Positions 9,563-17,281 of a stretch of DNA of 62,394 nt are shown in pieces. Numbering within the stretch: position 1 is the stretch's first letter; the number at the start of each line of letters is the position of its first letter. The position numbers were made by a program, and so were the translations under genes. The notes beneath the pieces are model-generated. The model searched no databases and was not told the DNA's origin. It saw nothing but the letters and a program-made list of their open reading frames with translations. This stretch comes from JAUIEH01 sp964483375. GTDB taxonomy: Bacteria; Pseudomonadota; Alphaproteobacteria; Caulobacterales; Maricaulaceae. Location: contig CAZABJ010000006.1 of assembly GCA_964483375.1 (NCBI GenBank), positions 1 through 62,394 on the forward strand, written 5' to 3'.

Positions 9563-10183
9563 TTAGCTTTCTTCGGCCGGGGCGGCGTCTTCCCCGCCTT
9601 CCTCGCCGTCAGAGACGTTTGCGGCCGCAGCGGTTTCCGCTTCAGCGGCTTTGCGCGCTTCTTGTTTCTCTTTGCGCTCCGCTTCGCGCTCTTTGGCTTT
9701 TTGTCCGGGCTCGGCTCTGTTCGGGTTGTTCCCATGTTCCCAAGAGAACAGCTGGCGCGCGCCGGGCGTGTCCTTGTCCACCGCGATGAGGCGGGGCGGG
9801 GCCTTGGCTTGCGGCCCATCAGCCTGAGCGTCAGCCGTCGCCGCCTCGCCCTCGGCTGTGGCGGCGTCCGCCGTTTCGCCTCTCGCCTCAGCCTCAGCCG
9901 CCGCCACGGCGGCGAGGTCTTCCGCGGTCGGTTCCTTCACGTGGACGTAGCTTAAGAACCGCGCCACCCGGTCGGTCGGGCGGGCGCCTTTCCGCAGCCA
10001 ATCATCGGCCTTCACGGGGTCGATTCTCACGCGCTCGGCGTGCTCGCGCGGCAGGAGCGGATTGTACGACCCGATGCGGTCGATGAATTTGCCGTCCCGC
10101 GGAGAGCGGCTGTCGGCGATGACGATGCGGTAGTAGGGACGCTTTTTTGCGCCGCCGCGGGCGAGACGGATTTTCAGTGGCAT
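9563..10183 (-). CDS. rpsP: 30S ribosomal protein S16 with a long C-terminal extension
   Basis: Residues 1 to about 80 are canonical S16 (MPLKIRLARGGAKKRPYYRI, DGKFIDRIGSYNPLL, DDWLRKGARPTDRV). S16 is usually 80-90 residues in enterobacteria and somewhat longer in alphaproteobacteria; this protein has 206. The extra 120 or so residues are low-complexity: an Ala/Glu-rich stretch, a short ordered-looking piece (APPRLIAVDKDTPGARQLFS) and a Lys/Glu/Arg-rich helix ending in an acidic tail. The gene lies 12 bp downstream of the TonB-like gene and below ffh. Confidence 0.95.
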   Translation of the reverse strand: MPLKIRLARGGAKKRPYYRIVIADSRSPRDGKFIDRIGSYNPLLPREHAERVRIDPVKADDWLRKGARPTDRVARFLSYVHVKEPTAEDLAAVAAAEAEARGETADAATAEGEAATADAQADGPQAKAPPRLIAVDKDTPGARQLFSWEHGNNPNRAEPGQKAKEREAERKEKQEARKAAEAETAAAANVSDGEEGGEDAAPAEES

Positions 10184-10195
10184 GCGGGGTCCTTC

Positions 10196-10612
10196 TTACT
10201 CAGAGGTGTTTGGGCAGTTGGAATGGGATTGGGTGACAGGCGGCAGCGCCCGGGCGCGCCCCGCGTCGTCAAGAACGTCGAACGGAAATTCGATGGTCAC
10301 GCGGTCGGCCGCCGCGCCCGGCGCGCGGGAAAACCGCCACAGCGGAGCCACACGCTCCACGGCGGCGACGAACAAGCGAGGCTGGCGCTCCGCGTCGCAG
10401 CGGACACAGACCAGTTCCACGGTTCCATCGGCGAGAACGTCCATCTCGGCTTGGCACCGCGCCGGTCCGCCATTCGCGCCGGCGGGATAATCCGGCGAAA
10501 GGCGGTGCAACACCATCCGGTCGCCGGGCGGCGGCGGGCGAGGATCAGGCGCGGCGTCCGCGCAGGCCGCCGTCGCCGTCAGCGCAGCGAAGGTGAGCGC
10601 CATCCGCCTCAC
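10196..10612 (-). CDS. TonB C-terminal-like lipoprotein, coupled to ffh
   Basis: The 138-residue product starts at a GTG whose GTGA overlaps the ffh stop, so its translation is probably coupled to ffh. A short signal ends ATAAC and may be a lipobox. The mature part has the outline of a TonB C-terminal domain: PDYPAGANGG, then ADGTVELVCVRC, then AVERVAPLWRFSRAP and VTIEFPF. It lacks the transmembrane anchor and proline-rich spacer of a real TonB, so a role in energy transduction is not shown. It is wedged between ffh and rpsP, two core translation genes. Confidence 0.65.
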   Translation of the reverse strand: MRRMALTFAALTATAACADAAPDPRPPPPGDRMVLHRLSPDYPAGANGGPARCQAEMDVLADGTVELVCVRCDAERQPRLFVAAVERVAPLWRFSRAPGAAADRVTIEFPFDVLDDAGRARALPPVTQSHSNCPNTSE

Positions 10613-12150
10613 TTCTTGTTCCAGCCGATCGGCAGGCCGTCGGGCCCTAAGGGCGGCATGCCGCCGTCGCCGGGAAGGCCCGGCAGACCGCCGGGGGGCT
10701 CCCCGCCCGAACCAGGCAGGCCCGGCAAACCGCCGCCGCCGCCGACCTTCTTGCCTTTCGCGCCCAGCGCTTTGAGCGCATTGGGATCGACCCCGCCGCC
10801 GGGCATGCCGGCCCCGCCCATGGCGCCCATCAGGCCTTTCATACCGCCCTTGCCCATGGCTTTGACCATGTCGCCCATCTGGCGGTGCATTTTCAGCAGT
10901 TTGTTGACGTCCGGCACGTCCACTCCTGCGCCTTTGGCGATGCGGCGTTTGCGCGAGGCTTTGATGATGTCGGGCTTGGCGCGCTCGGCCGGGGTCATCG
11001 ATAAGACGATGGCCTCCTGGCGCTTGAGCATGGTGTCGTCCATGCCGCCCATGGCGGCGGCGGCGTTTTTCATCTTGCCCATGCCAGGCAGCATGCCCAT
11101 GACGCCGGCCAGACCGCCCATCTTGCGCAAAGCGCGCAGCTGTTCGACCAGGTCTTCCAGGTCGAACTTGCCCTTCGCCATTTTCTTGGCGAGCTTTTCG
11201 GCCTTTTCTTGGTCGACCTGCTCGGCGGCCTTTTCAACCAACGACACCACGTCGCCTTGGCCCAAGATGCGGCCGGCGATGCGTTTTGCGTCGAAGACTT
11301 CCAGGCCGTCGAGCTTTTCGCCCACGCCGAGGAATTTGATGGGCAGGCCTGTGACCGCGCGCATGGACAAGGCCGCGCCGCCGCGGCCGTCCCCGTCCAC
11401 CCGGGTGAGCACAAGGCCCGTCAGCGGCAGACGTTCGTGGAAACGGCGCGCGGTCTCCACCGCGTCTTGACCGGTGAGGCTATCGGCGACGAGGAGGGTT
11501 TCATGCGGCGTCGTCGCTTGGGCGATTGCGGCGGCTTCGCTCATCAACTCTTCGTCGATGGAGGTGCGGCCGGCGGTGTCGAGAATGAGCACGTCCTGCC
11601 CGCCAAGCTGGGCGGCTTTCAGGGCGCGCCGGGCGATGTCGACGGCGGTTTGGCCCTCGACGATGGGCAGGAAATCCACTTCCGCCTGGCCCGCCAACAC
11701 CTTCAGCTGCTCCATCGCGGCGGGCCGCCGGGTGTCGAGCGAGGCGAGCATCACCCGCTTCTTGGTTTTTTTGAGCTTCACCGCGAGCTTGCCCGCGGTC
11801 GTCGTTTTGCCCGACCCCTGAAGGCCGGCCATCATGATGACGGCGGGCGGGGAGACCTCGATGGCCAGACCTTCGGGCCCGCCGTCGCCGCCCAGCGTGT
11901 CCACCAAAGCGTCATGGACGATTTTGATGACCTGTTGACCGGGCGCGACCGAACGGATCACCGCTTCGCCCACGGCCTCGGTCTTCACCGTCTTGATGAA
12001 ATCCTTGACGACCGGCAGGGCCACGTCGGCTTCCAAAAGCGCCACGCGCACTTCGCGCAGGGCCGCCTCGACGTCCTTCTCCGAAAGCGCGCCGCGCCCG
12101 GTGAGGCCGTCGAAAACGCCTGTGAGGCGATCGGAAAGCGTGTCGAACAT
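10609..12150 (-). CDS. ffh: Ffh, signal recognition particle GTPase
   Basis: Ffh (SRP54) with 4.5S RNA targets nascent membrane and secreted proteins to FtsY. The 513 residues start at MFDTLSDRLTG; an upstream in-frame ATG would add seven residues. The N and G domains are seen, with P-loop GLQGSGKTTTAGKLA, G3 DTAGRTSIDEELM and G4-like TRVDGDGRGGAALSM. The M domain is methionine-rich (MGMLPGMGKMKNAAAAMGGM). The tail is an unusually long Gly/Pro-rich segment (GGGGGLPGLPGSGGEPPGG). No ffs RNA gene was recognised nearby. Confidence 0.97.
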   Translation of the reverse strand: MFDTLSDRLTGVFDGLTGRGALSEKDVEAALREVRVALLEADVALPVVKDFIKTVKTEAVGEAVIRSVAPGQQVIKIVHDALVDTLGGDGGPEGLAIEVSPPAVIMMAGLQGSGKTTTAGKLAVKLKKTKKRVMLASLDTRRPAAMEQLKVLAGQAEVDFLPIVEGQTAVDIARRALKAAQLGGQDVLILDTAGRTSIDEELMSEAAAIAQATTPHETLLVADSLTGQDAVETARRFHERLPLTGLVLTRVDGDGRGGAALSMRAVTGLPIKFLGVGEKLDGLEVFDAKRIAGRILGQGDVVSLVEKAAEQVDQEKAEKLAKKMAKGKFDLEDLVEQLRALRKMGGLAGVMGMLPGMGKMKNAAAAMGGMDDTMLKRQEAIVLSMTPAERAKPDIIKASRKRRIAKGAGVDVPDVNKLLKMHRQMGDMVKAMGKGGMKGLMGAMGGAGMPGGGVDPNALKALGAKGKKVGGGGGLPGLPGSGGEPPGGLPGLPGDGGMPPLGPDGLPIGWNKK

Positions 12151-12416
12151 GGAACCTGCATCCCTTGTCATGAGCGCAACGCCGAACGCCCCGCCGAGCG
12201 AGCCTTCGCCGGGCGGGGGACCTCGCCCGCCTCGTCCGTCGCAATCCTTGAAAGGTCGGCGCCGGGGTCGTGCGGGTCAAGGCGCGTCGAGTTCACGCGC
12301 ATGATGTAAGCGCGCGATATGCGAGGAAGACGCCCGCTGCGTCAAGGGCGGGGAGGAGGAGGGGCGCCCTTGCGCTCGCCTCCGGCGGCGCTGTCCGCCG
12401 GACCCGAAGCGCCGCC

Positions 12417-13178
12417 TTATTGCTTCAACCGATAGCCCGAGCGGAAAATCCACCAAATCGCGGTGAGGCAGGCGAGCATGAAGAGAAGCGTCATACCGAT
12501 GCTGATGACCACGGGCACATCGCCCGCGCCGTAGAAGCTCCAGCGGAAGGCGCTGACGAGATACACCACAGGATTGAAGAGCGCGATATCCCGCCAAACG
12601 CCAGGCAGCATGTCGATCGAGTAGAAAGTGCCGCCCAGAAAAGCCAGCGGCGTGATGACCAAAAGCGGGATCATCTGAAGCTTGTCGAAGCCGTCCGCCC
12701 ACACGCCGATGATGAACCCGAACAGGCTGAAGGTCACCGCTGTGAGGGCGAGAATCGCCAGCATTGCGATGGGATGGGCGATCTCATAATTCACGAACAA
12801 GCGTGCGGTGATGAGGATGATGAGGCCGATGATGATCGACTTCGTCGCCGCCGCGCCCACATAGCCCATGACGATTTCAATCGGCGAGATCGGGGCGGAC
12901 ATCAGCTCGTAAATCGTGCCCGTGAATTTCGGCATATGAATGCCGAACGAGGCGTTCGACACGCTTTGGGTCAGCACCGTCAGCATGCAGAGGCCCGGCA
13001 CGATGAAGGCGGCGAAACTGACGCCCTCGATGTCCATCATGCGTGACCCGATGGCCGAGCCGAACACCACGAAATAGAGCGCCGTGGAGATGACGGGAGC
13101 GGCGATGCTTTGACTGACGGTTCGCCAGGTCCTGTTCATCTCAAAATTGTAGATCGCACGGATGCTGTGGAAATTCAT
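12417..13178 (-). CDS. ABC-2 type transporter permease
   Basis: The 253-residue protein has six hydrophobic segments. It opens NFHSIRAIYNFEMNRTWRTV, and GTIYELMSAPISPIEIVMGY carries the LMSxPIS motif typical of ABC-2 permeases such as YadH and NodJ; PLAFLGGTFYSIDMLP is the second conserved block. It begins within a 4-bp overlap with the upstream ATPase gene, so the two form one exporter. The substrate cannot be told from sequence; the closest-looking families export drugs or polysaccharides. Confidence 0.92.
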   Translation of the reverse strand: MNFHSIRAIYNFEMNRTWRTVSQSIAAPVISTALYFVVFGSAIGSRMMDIEGVSFAAFIVPGLCMLTVLTQSVSNASFGIHMPKFTGTIYELMSAPISPIEIVMGYVGAAATKSIIIGLIILITARLFVNYEIAHPIAMLAILALTAVTFSLFGFIIGVWADGFDKLQMIPLLVITPLAFLGGTFYSIDMLPGVWRDIALFNPVVYLVSAFRWSFYGAGDVPVVISIGMTLLFMLACLTAIWWIFRSGYRLKQ

Positions 13179-14101
13179 GATGCGTTCCGAACAAGGTTGA
13201 CGAAGATCTCTTCAAGAGAACTCTGCTTGGTTTCGACGTCTTTGAACGGCAGGCCGGCCTCTGTGGCGCGGCGCAAGAAGTCCGCGACGCCAGGGTCGTC
13301 CACGCGGGTCTCATAGGTATAGACCAGGCAGAAGCCGTCATCCTCCAGCGTCAGAGGCTCCCCGCTGAGGGCGTCGGGGATCGCGGTCAGTGGCTCCGTC
13401 AGCAGGAGCTTCAGACGTTTTTGACCAAGCTGCCGCATCAGCGAGGCCTTTTCGTCGACGAGGACGATCTCGCCTTTGTTTATGACCCCGATCCTGTCGG
13501 CGAGTTCTTCAGCTTCTTCGATGTAGTGGGTGGTCAGGATGATGGTCGCGCCTTGCTCCCGCAGCTGCGCGACCATGTCCCACATGCCGCGGCGCAGCTC
13601 CACGTCCACCCCGGCGGTCGGTTCATCCAAGAATAGGATTTTCGGCTCATGGGCGAGCGCCTTTGCGATCATAAGCCGGCGCTTCATCCCCCCCGACAGC
13701 ATCATGACTTTGTTCTTGCGTTTGTCCGCGAGGCTTAGGTCCTCCAGGATTTTCGCAATCAACGCGGGAGCGGGCGGCTTGCCGAACAAACCGCGGCTGA
13801 AAGCGACGGTGTCTTCGACCTTTTCGAACGCCTCGGTGGCGATCTCCTGAGGCACAAGACCGATCAGCTCGCGCGCGGCGCGGTAGTCTTGAACGATGTC
13901 GTGCCCGCCGGCGGTCACGCGCCCGCTTGTGGCGCGCGCCAGCCCGCAAATCGTATTGATGAGCGTGGTTTTGCCTGCGCCGTTAGGACCCAGCAGGGCG
14001 AAAATCTCGCCGTCACGGATTTCGAGGTCGACGTTTTTGAGCGCTTGGAACCCGCCGGCGTAGGTCTTCGACAGGCCTTCCACCCGAATGATCGGCTTCA
14101 T
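13175..14101 (-). CDS. ABC exporter ATP-binding protein
   Basis: The 308-residue ATPase starts at MKPIIRVEGLSKTY, chosen because an AAGGAT ribosome site precedes the ATG at 14101; the open frame runs on to 14230. It shows Walker A GPNGAGKTT, the signature MLSGGMKRRLMIAKAL, Walker B KILFLDEPTAGVDVELR and the switch His in LTTHYIEE. The C-terminal 80 residues form the accessory domain common in YadG/CcmA-type ATPases. It drives the adjoining ABC-2 permease. Confidence 0.94.
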   Translation of the reverse strand: MKPIIRVEGLSKTYAGGFQALKNVDLEIRDGEIFALLGPNGAGKTTLINTICGLARATSGRVTAGGHDIVQDYRAARELIGLVPQEIATEAFEKVEDTVAFSRGLFGKPPAPALIAKILEDLSLADKRKNKVMMLSGGMKRRLMIAKALAHEPKILFLDEPTAGVDVELRRGMWDMVAQLREQGATIILTTHYIEEAEELADRIGVINKGEIVLVDEKASLMRQLGQKRLKLLLTEPLTAIPDALSGEPLTLEDDGFCLVYTYETRVDDPGVADFLRRATEAGLPFKDVETKQSSLEEIFVNLVRNAS

Positions 14102-14351
14102 GGCGGGGATCCTTGAGCGGGAAGAAGTGAGGATTGGAGGCGTCGGTCTACGGGCTTCAGGCGCGCTTGTCATCTTATCGCGCCGTCGCTGTTCAACGCG
14201 GCGCTTTCGTCGCCGCGCGGTCGAGCACATAGCGGAGGCGACGACGCGAAATGTCGTGTATGTCCTGGTAAGCGCGGCCAGGGGCCGCCGTTTTTGAGGG
14301 CGTCGGGGCCGTGACGGTCGGCGACATCATCGATCTGTTTGGGGATCTGCT

Positions 14352-14501
14352 ATGAAAAAGCTGCTCGCACTTCTCGCGCTTTCGCTCGCGCCGGCATTGG
14401 TCGCGTGCAACACCGTGCGCGGCGTGGGCCAAGACGTCCAATCTGCAGGCGAAGGCCTGCAAAGAGCGTCCGAAGAAGTTCAAGAAGAACTCCAGGACTA
14501 A
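14352..14501 (+). CDS. Entericidin-like small lipoprotein (EcnA/B family)
   Basis: This 49-residue product is MKKLLALLAL followed by SLAPALVACN and a short hydrophilic tail. It has a lipoprotein signal ending LVAC and the family pattern NTVRGVGQDVQSAGEGL, close to the conserved core of entericidin A/B. Entericidins are tiny envelope lipoproteins first described in E. coli as a bacteriolysis toxin-antidote pair; only one copy is present here. GGGGATCTGCT before the ATG gives a weak ribosome site. A perfect inverted repeat follows at 14513. Confidence 0.8.
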   Translation: MKKLLALLALSLAPALVACNTVRGVGQDVQSAGEGLQRASEEVQEELQD

Positions 14502-14512
14502 CGCGTCGAACC

Positions 14513-14541
14513 GGTCGCGCCGCCTGCGACGCGGCGCGACC
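14513..14541. terminator. Perfect 11-bp inverted repeat between convergent genes
   Basis: GGTCGCGCCGC (14513-14523) and GCGGCGCGACC (14531-14541) are exact reverse complements around a 7-nt loop. It sits between the entericidin-like gene and the convergent membrane-protein gene. No T-run follows on either side, so termination strength is uncertain. Confidence 0.5.
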
Positions 14542-14562
14542 CCTCGCTTCAGCTTGTGACGC

Positions 14563-14889
14563 TTAGACCGCGCGGAGCCGACGCACGACGCCGGGGAGGC
14601 GAAAAACCACCCAGGCGGCCGTGACGACGTTGCCCAAAAAGAAAATCGGCAACGCCCAAGCCAGGCCGGCCCAGAGCCGCCGCTCCGCCGCAATAATGAA
14701 CACCGCGCAGATGAAAAAGCCGAGATACAGATCGGCGAAGGTCACATAGCCCCAAGTGGGCTCGAGCAGCGCTTGGACTTCTTGGAACAGGCTGCTGTCG
14801 GGCGCTTGCTGATTGATGGCGATGAGGATCAGCGCGCCAAGCCCAAGGCCCATGGCGCCGACGAGAATGCGAGAGAGAAGAGTGGGCAT
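14563..14889 (-). CDS. Small integral membrane protein, family not named
   Basis: The 108-residue product starts at MPTLLSRI, preceded by GGAGG on the minus strand; the upstream ATG at 14907 is less likely. Three hydrophobic segments are visible: ILVGAMGLGLGALILIAI, the stretch around DLYLGFFICAVFII, and ALPIFFLGNVVTAAWVVF. DLYLGF followed by a Glu and the PIFFLGN block look like conserved family motifs, but I cannot name the family with certainty. The function is unknown. Confidence 0.65.
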   Translation of the reverse strand: MPTLLSRILVGAMGLGLGALILIAINQQAPDSSLFQEVQALLEPTWGYVTFADLYLGFFICAVFIIAAERRLWAGLAWALPIFFLGNVVTAAWVVFRLPGVVRRLRAV

Positions 14890-15157
14890 AGGGCCTCCGA
14901 AATCCACACGACATTGCGGCTTACGCGCGGGGGGACGAGCCGGTTTTTTCCGACGGGCTGGGTTGGAACGGCGGCGGGCGGCGCGACCGCCCAGCGGCGC
15001 AATCTCGACCCCTTAAAGCATGCTCGCCACGCGCAGCCGCAGACTTTGACGCGCGTTGAGCCCCCCATGCGATTGTCCGGGCGCGGCGCAGCGTCATCAG
15101 GCCGTCATGGGTCGCGGGCACTATGCTGTGAGTGCGAAGTGGCGCGAGGGGGCGTGA

Positions 15158-15811
15158 GTGAGCATAGAAACGACGATCGTCGAACAGGCGGCGCGTATGG
15201 GCGTGAGCCCGGAAGCTCTGGTTTTGTGCACTGCGGCGGCGGCGTCCGTCTTGGCGATGGCGGCGATCCGCGCGGTGCAAGAGGGCGCCAGAGCGGGCCG
15301 GGGGACCCGCCCGTCCCCCCCGCCCGCGGACCCGGCGCCCAAACCTGCTCCCCCGCAACAAAAGACCGCCCCGCTCCTAAACGGCGCGGCCGCGCGCACC
15401 CCTGTCTATCAAGCTGGGCTCGCGCCCTATGAGCGCGACCCGTGCCTTTCCCCTGCAGCGGAATTCCTGACCGATATGCGGCTCGACGCAGCGCGCCAAA
15501 CCGCGATGGCGGCTCTTGCCGATAGTGAAAACGACCCCGCCCGCGCCCGCGCGGCGGTGGCGCTGGCCGACATCGCGCTCGCCGCCCGGGATTCCGGCGC
15601 CGCGCTCAGCCACGCCTTGACCGCTCGGCGATTGGCCGACGCCTCGGGCGACCCAAGGCTCGCCGCCCACGCCCTCGCGCGTCAGGGGGCGGCGCTGAGG
15701 CTGACGACGAACGCGACCGCGGGGGAGGCCCTGCTGGCGGAAGCGTGCGCTGCGCTGCGTGAGCAGGCGCTGGACGGAGAAGCCTCTGCAGTCGCCCAGC
15801 GTTTCGCGTGA
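15158..15811 (+). CDS. Membrane-anchored helical-repeat protein, unknown
   Basis: The GTG at 15158 follows a GAGGGGG ribosome site. The 217-residue product has one hydrophobic helix (about residues 20-38, LVLCTAAAASVLAMAAIR), a Pro-rich spacer (PPPADPAPKPAPPQQ), and then alternating Ala-rich helices that resemble TPR units (RQTAMAALADSENDPARARA, ALADIALAARDSGAALSHAL, LARQGAALRLTTNATAGEAL). I infer a tethered scaffold with its repeats on one side of the inner membrane. I recognise no named family. Confidence 0.6.
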   Translation: MSIETTIVEQAARMGVSPEALVLCTAAAASVLAMAAIRAVQEGARAGRGTRPSPPPADPAPKPAPPQQKTAPLLNGAAARTPVYQAGLAPYERDPCLSPAAEFLTDMRLDAARQTAMAALADSENDPARARAAVALADIALAARDSGAALSHALTARRLADASGDPRLAAHALARQGAALRLTTNATAGEALLAEACAALREQALDGEASAVAQRFA

Positions 15812-15912
15812 TGCTCCGCTTTGACGCGGCGGCGGCGTTCGGGCTTGCGGGTCCGGCCCCGGGCCGCAATCCTGACGCGTGAGAGAATCTCAGCCCGCGG
15901 AAGGGGCGCGTC

Positions 15913-16173
15913 ATGGCCGAACCGCTTGATCTCGACAGTCGCATGACCGCGCTGGAGATCTTCGTCATTCGTTGGATCATCGTGCAGTTGCGGGGGGTCG
16001 AAACGGCGCGGTCTCGCGCGAGCGCCAATGAGCTTATCGACACGCTCGAGCATCAGCTCGCCGAAATCCTCGCCGCGATAGGCGAAACCGGAGAAGCCGC
16101 CGCCGCCAAAGCCCGACGCGTGGATGAGGGCGTGGGGCATTTGATGGGACTGTTGCGCACCCAGTTCCGCTAA
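15913..16173 (+). CDS. Small helical protein of unknown function
   Basis: The 86-residue product starts at an ATG with AAGGGG before it. It is predicted wholly alpha-helical, with MTALEIFVIRWIIVQLRGVE giving an amphipathic or membrane-associated helix and LIDTLEHQLAEILAAIGETG a coiled-coil-like helix. It lies 19 bp upstream of kynA on the same strand and may share its transcript. No function can be assigned. Confidence 0.55.
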   Translation: MAEPLDLDSRMTALEIFVIRWIIVQLRGVETARSRASANELIDTLEHQLAEILAAIGETGEAAAAKARRVDEGVGHLMGLLRTQFR

Positions 16174-16192
16174 GGGACGCAGGGAGGACGGC

Positions 16193-17281
16193 ATGGACTA
16201 CGCCTCGTATCTCAAGCTCGACCAAATCCTGGCGGCGCAAGCGCTCGAAAGCGTCAAAGCCGGCCGGCCTGCGCATGACGAGATGCTGTTCATCATCGTG
16301 CATCAGACCCATGAGCTTTGGTTCAAGCAGGTGCTGTACGAGCTCGATGCGGTCCAAGCTCGGCTTGCGGGGCCGGTGCTTGAGGATCGTGAAGTCAGCG
16401 CGGTCGCGCGTTCCCTCGACCGGGTGCTGGAGATCTTCAAGCTTCTGGTCGCGCAGCTGGACGTTCTTGAGACGATGACGCCGCTCGACTTTTTGGAGTT
16501 TCGCGACCTCCTGACCCCGGCGTCTGGATTTCAAAGCGAGCAGTTTCGCATGGTCGAAGCGCGGCTCGGCCTGCCGCGCGCGACGCGTCTGTCCTATGAC
16601 GGCCGCGACTATGACCAGCGTTTGCCCCACGATGCGCGTGCGCGCGTTCAAGCGGCCGAAGCGACTGACACGCTCTTCTCACAGATTGAGACCTGGCTTG
16701 AGCGAACGCCGTTCATGGCGATGGGGGACTTCGATTTTCGCGACGCTTATCGGGAGGCGCTGGAGGCGGGTCTGGCCGCGGATGCGGAGATTATCGGCGC
16801 CCAAGCGGACCTGCCTGCGGATCAGCGCGAGACGCAGCTCGCCGGGCTTGAGAAGTCCCGCGCGCTTTTTGACGCGCTCTTGGATCCGGAACGCCATGAA
16901 GCATTGGTCCGTGAAGGCGAATGGCGCATGGCGCAGCCCGCGCTCCAGGCGGCGTTGTTCATCATGCTCTACCGCGACGAGCCGGCGCTGCAGCAGCCCT
17001 TCCGGCTCTTATCGCTTCTCATGGACGTCGATGAAGCCATGAGCTTCTGGCGGCATCGCCACGCGCTGATGGCGCAGCGCATGATCGGGCGCCGGGTGGG
17101 CACCGGGGGCTCGTCTGGACACGCCTATCTCGCCGGCGCCGCAGCCCGGCATCGGGTGTTCGGGGACTTGTTCGCGCTCGTGACCTTCTTGCTGCCGCGC
17201 TCAGCCCGTCCGACGCTGCCCGAGGCGGTGCGCGCCGCCATGGCCTATCGCTACGCCGCCCAGAGCGTGGAAACGCCGTGA
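16193..17281 (+). CDS. kynA: Tryptophan 2,3-dioxygenase
   Basis: This haem enzyme opens the indole ring of L-tryptophan to N-formylkynurenine, the first step of the kynurenine pathway. The 362 residues match the family along their length: MDYASYLKLDQIL, the signature EMLFIIVHQTHELWFKQVLY with the active-site His at about 40, LTPASGFQSEQFRMVEARLG, WRHRHALMAQRMIG and GTGGSSGHAYL. GGGAGG precedes the ATG. The stop overlaps the next start as GTGA, so it is coupled to the kynureninase-like gene. Confidence 0.96.
   Translation: MDYASYLKLDQILAAQALESVKAGRPAHDEMLFIIVHQTHELWFKQVLYELDAVQARLAGPVLEDREVSAVARSLDRVLEIFKLLVAQLDVLETMTPLDFLEFRDLLTPASGFQSEQFRMVEARLGLPRATRLSYDGRDYDQRLPHDARARVQAAEATDTLFSQIETWLERTPFMAMGDFDFRDAYREALEAGLAADAEIIGAQADLPADQRETQLAGLEKSRALFDALLDPERHEALVREGEWRMAQPALQAALFIMLYRDEPALQQPFRLLSLLMDVDEAMSFWRHRHALMAQRMIGRRVGTGGSSGHAYLAGAAARHRVFGDLFALVTFLLPRSARPTLPEAVRAAMAYRYAAQSVETP

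Noticed and set aside
11209..12309. 366-codon open frame antisense to ffh
   Set aside because: Ffh is unmistakable on the other strand; the antisense translation is His/Gly-rich without motifs.
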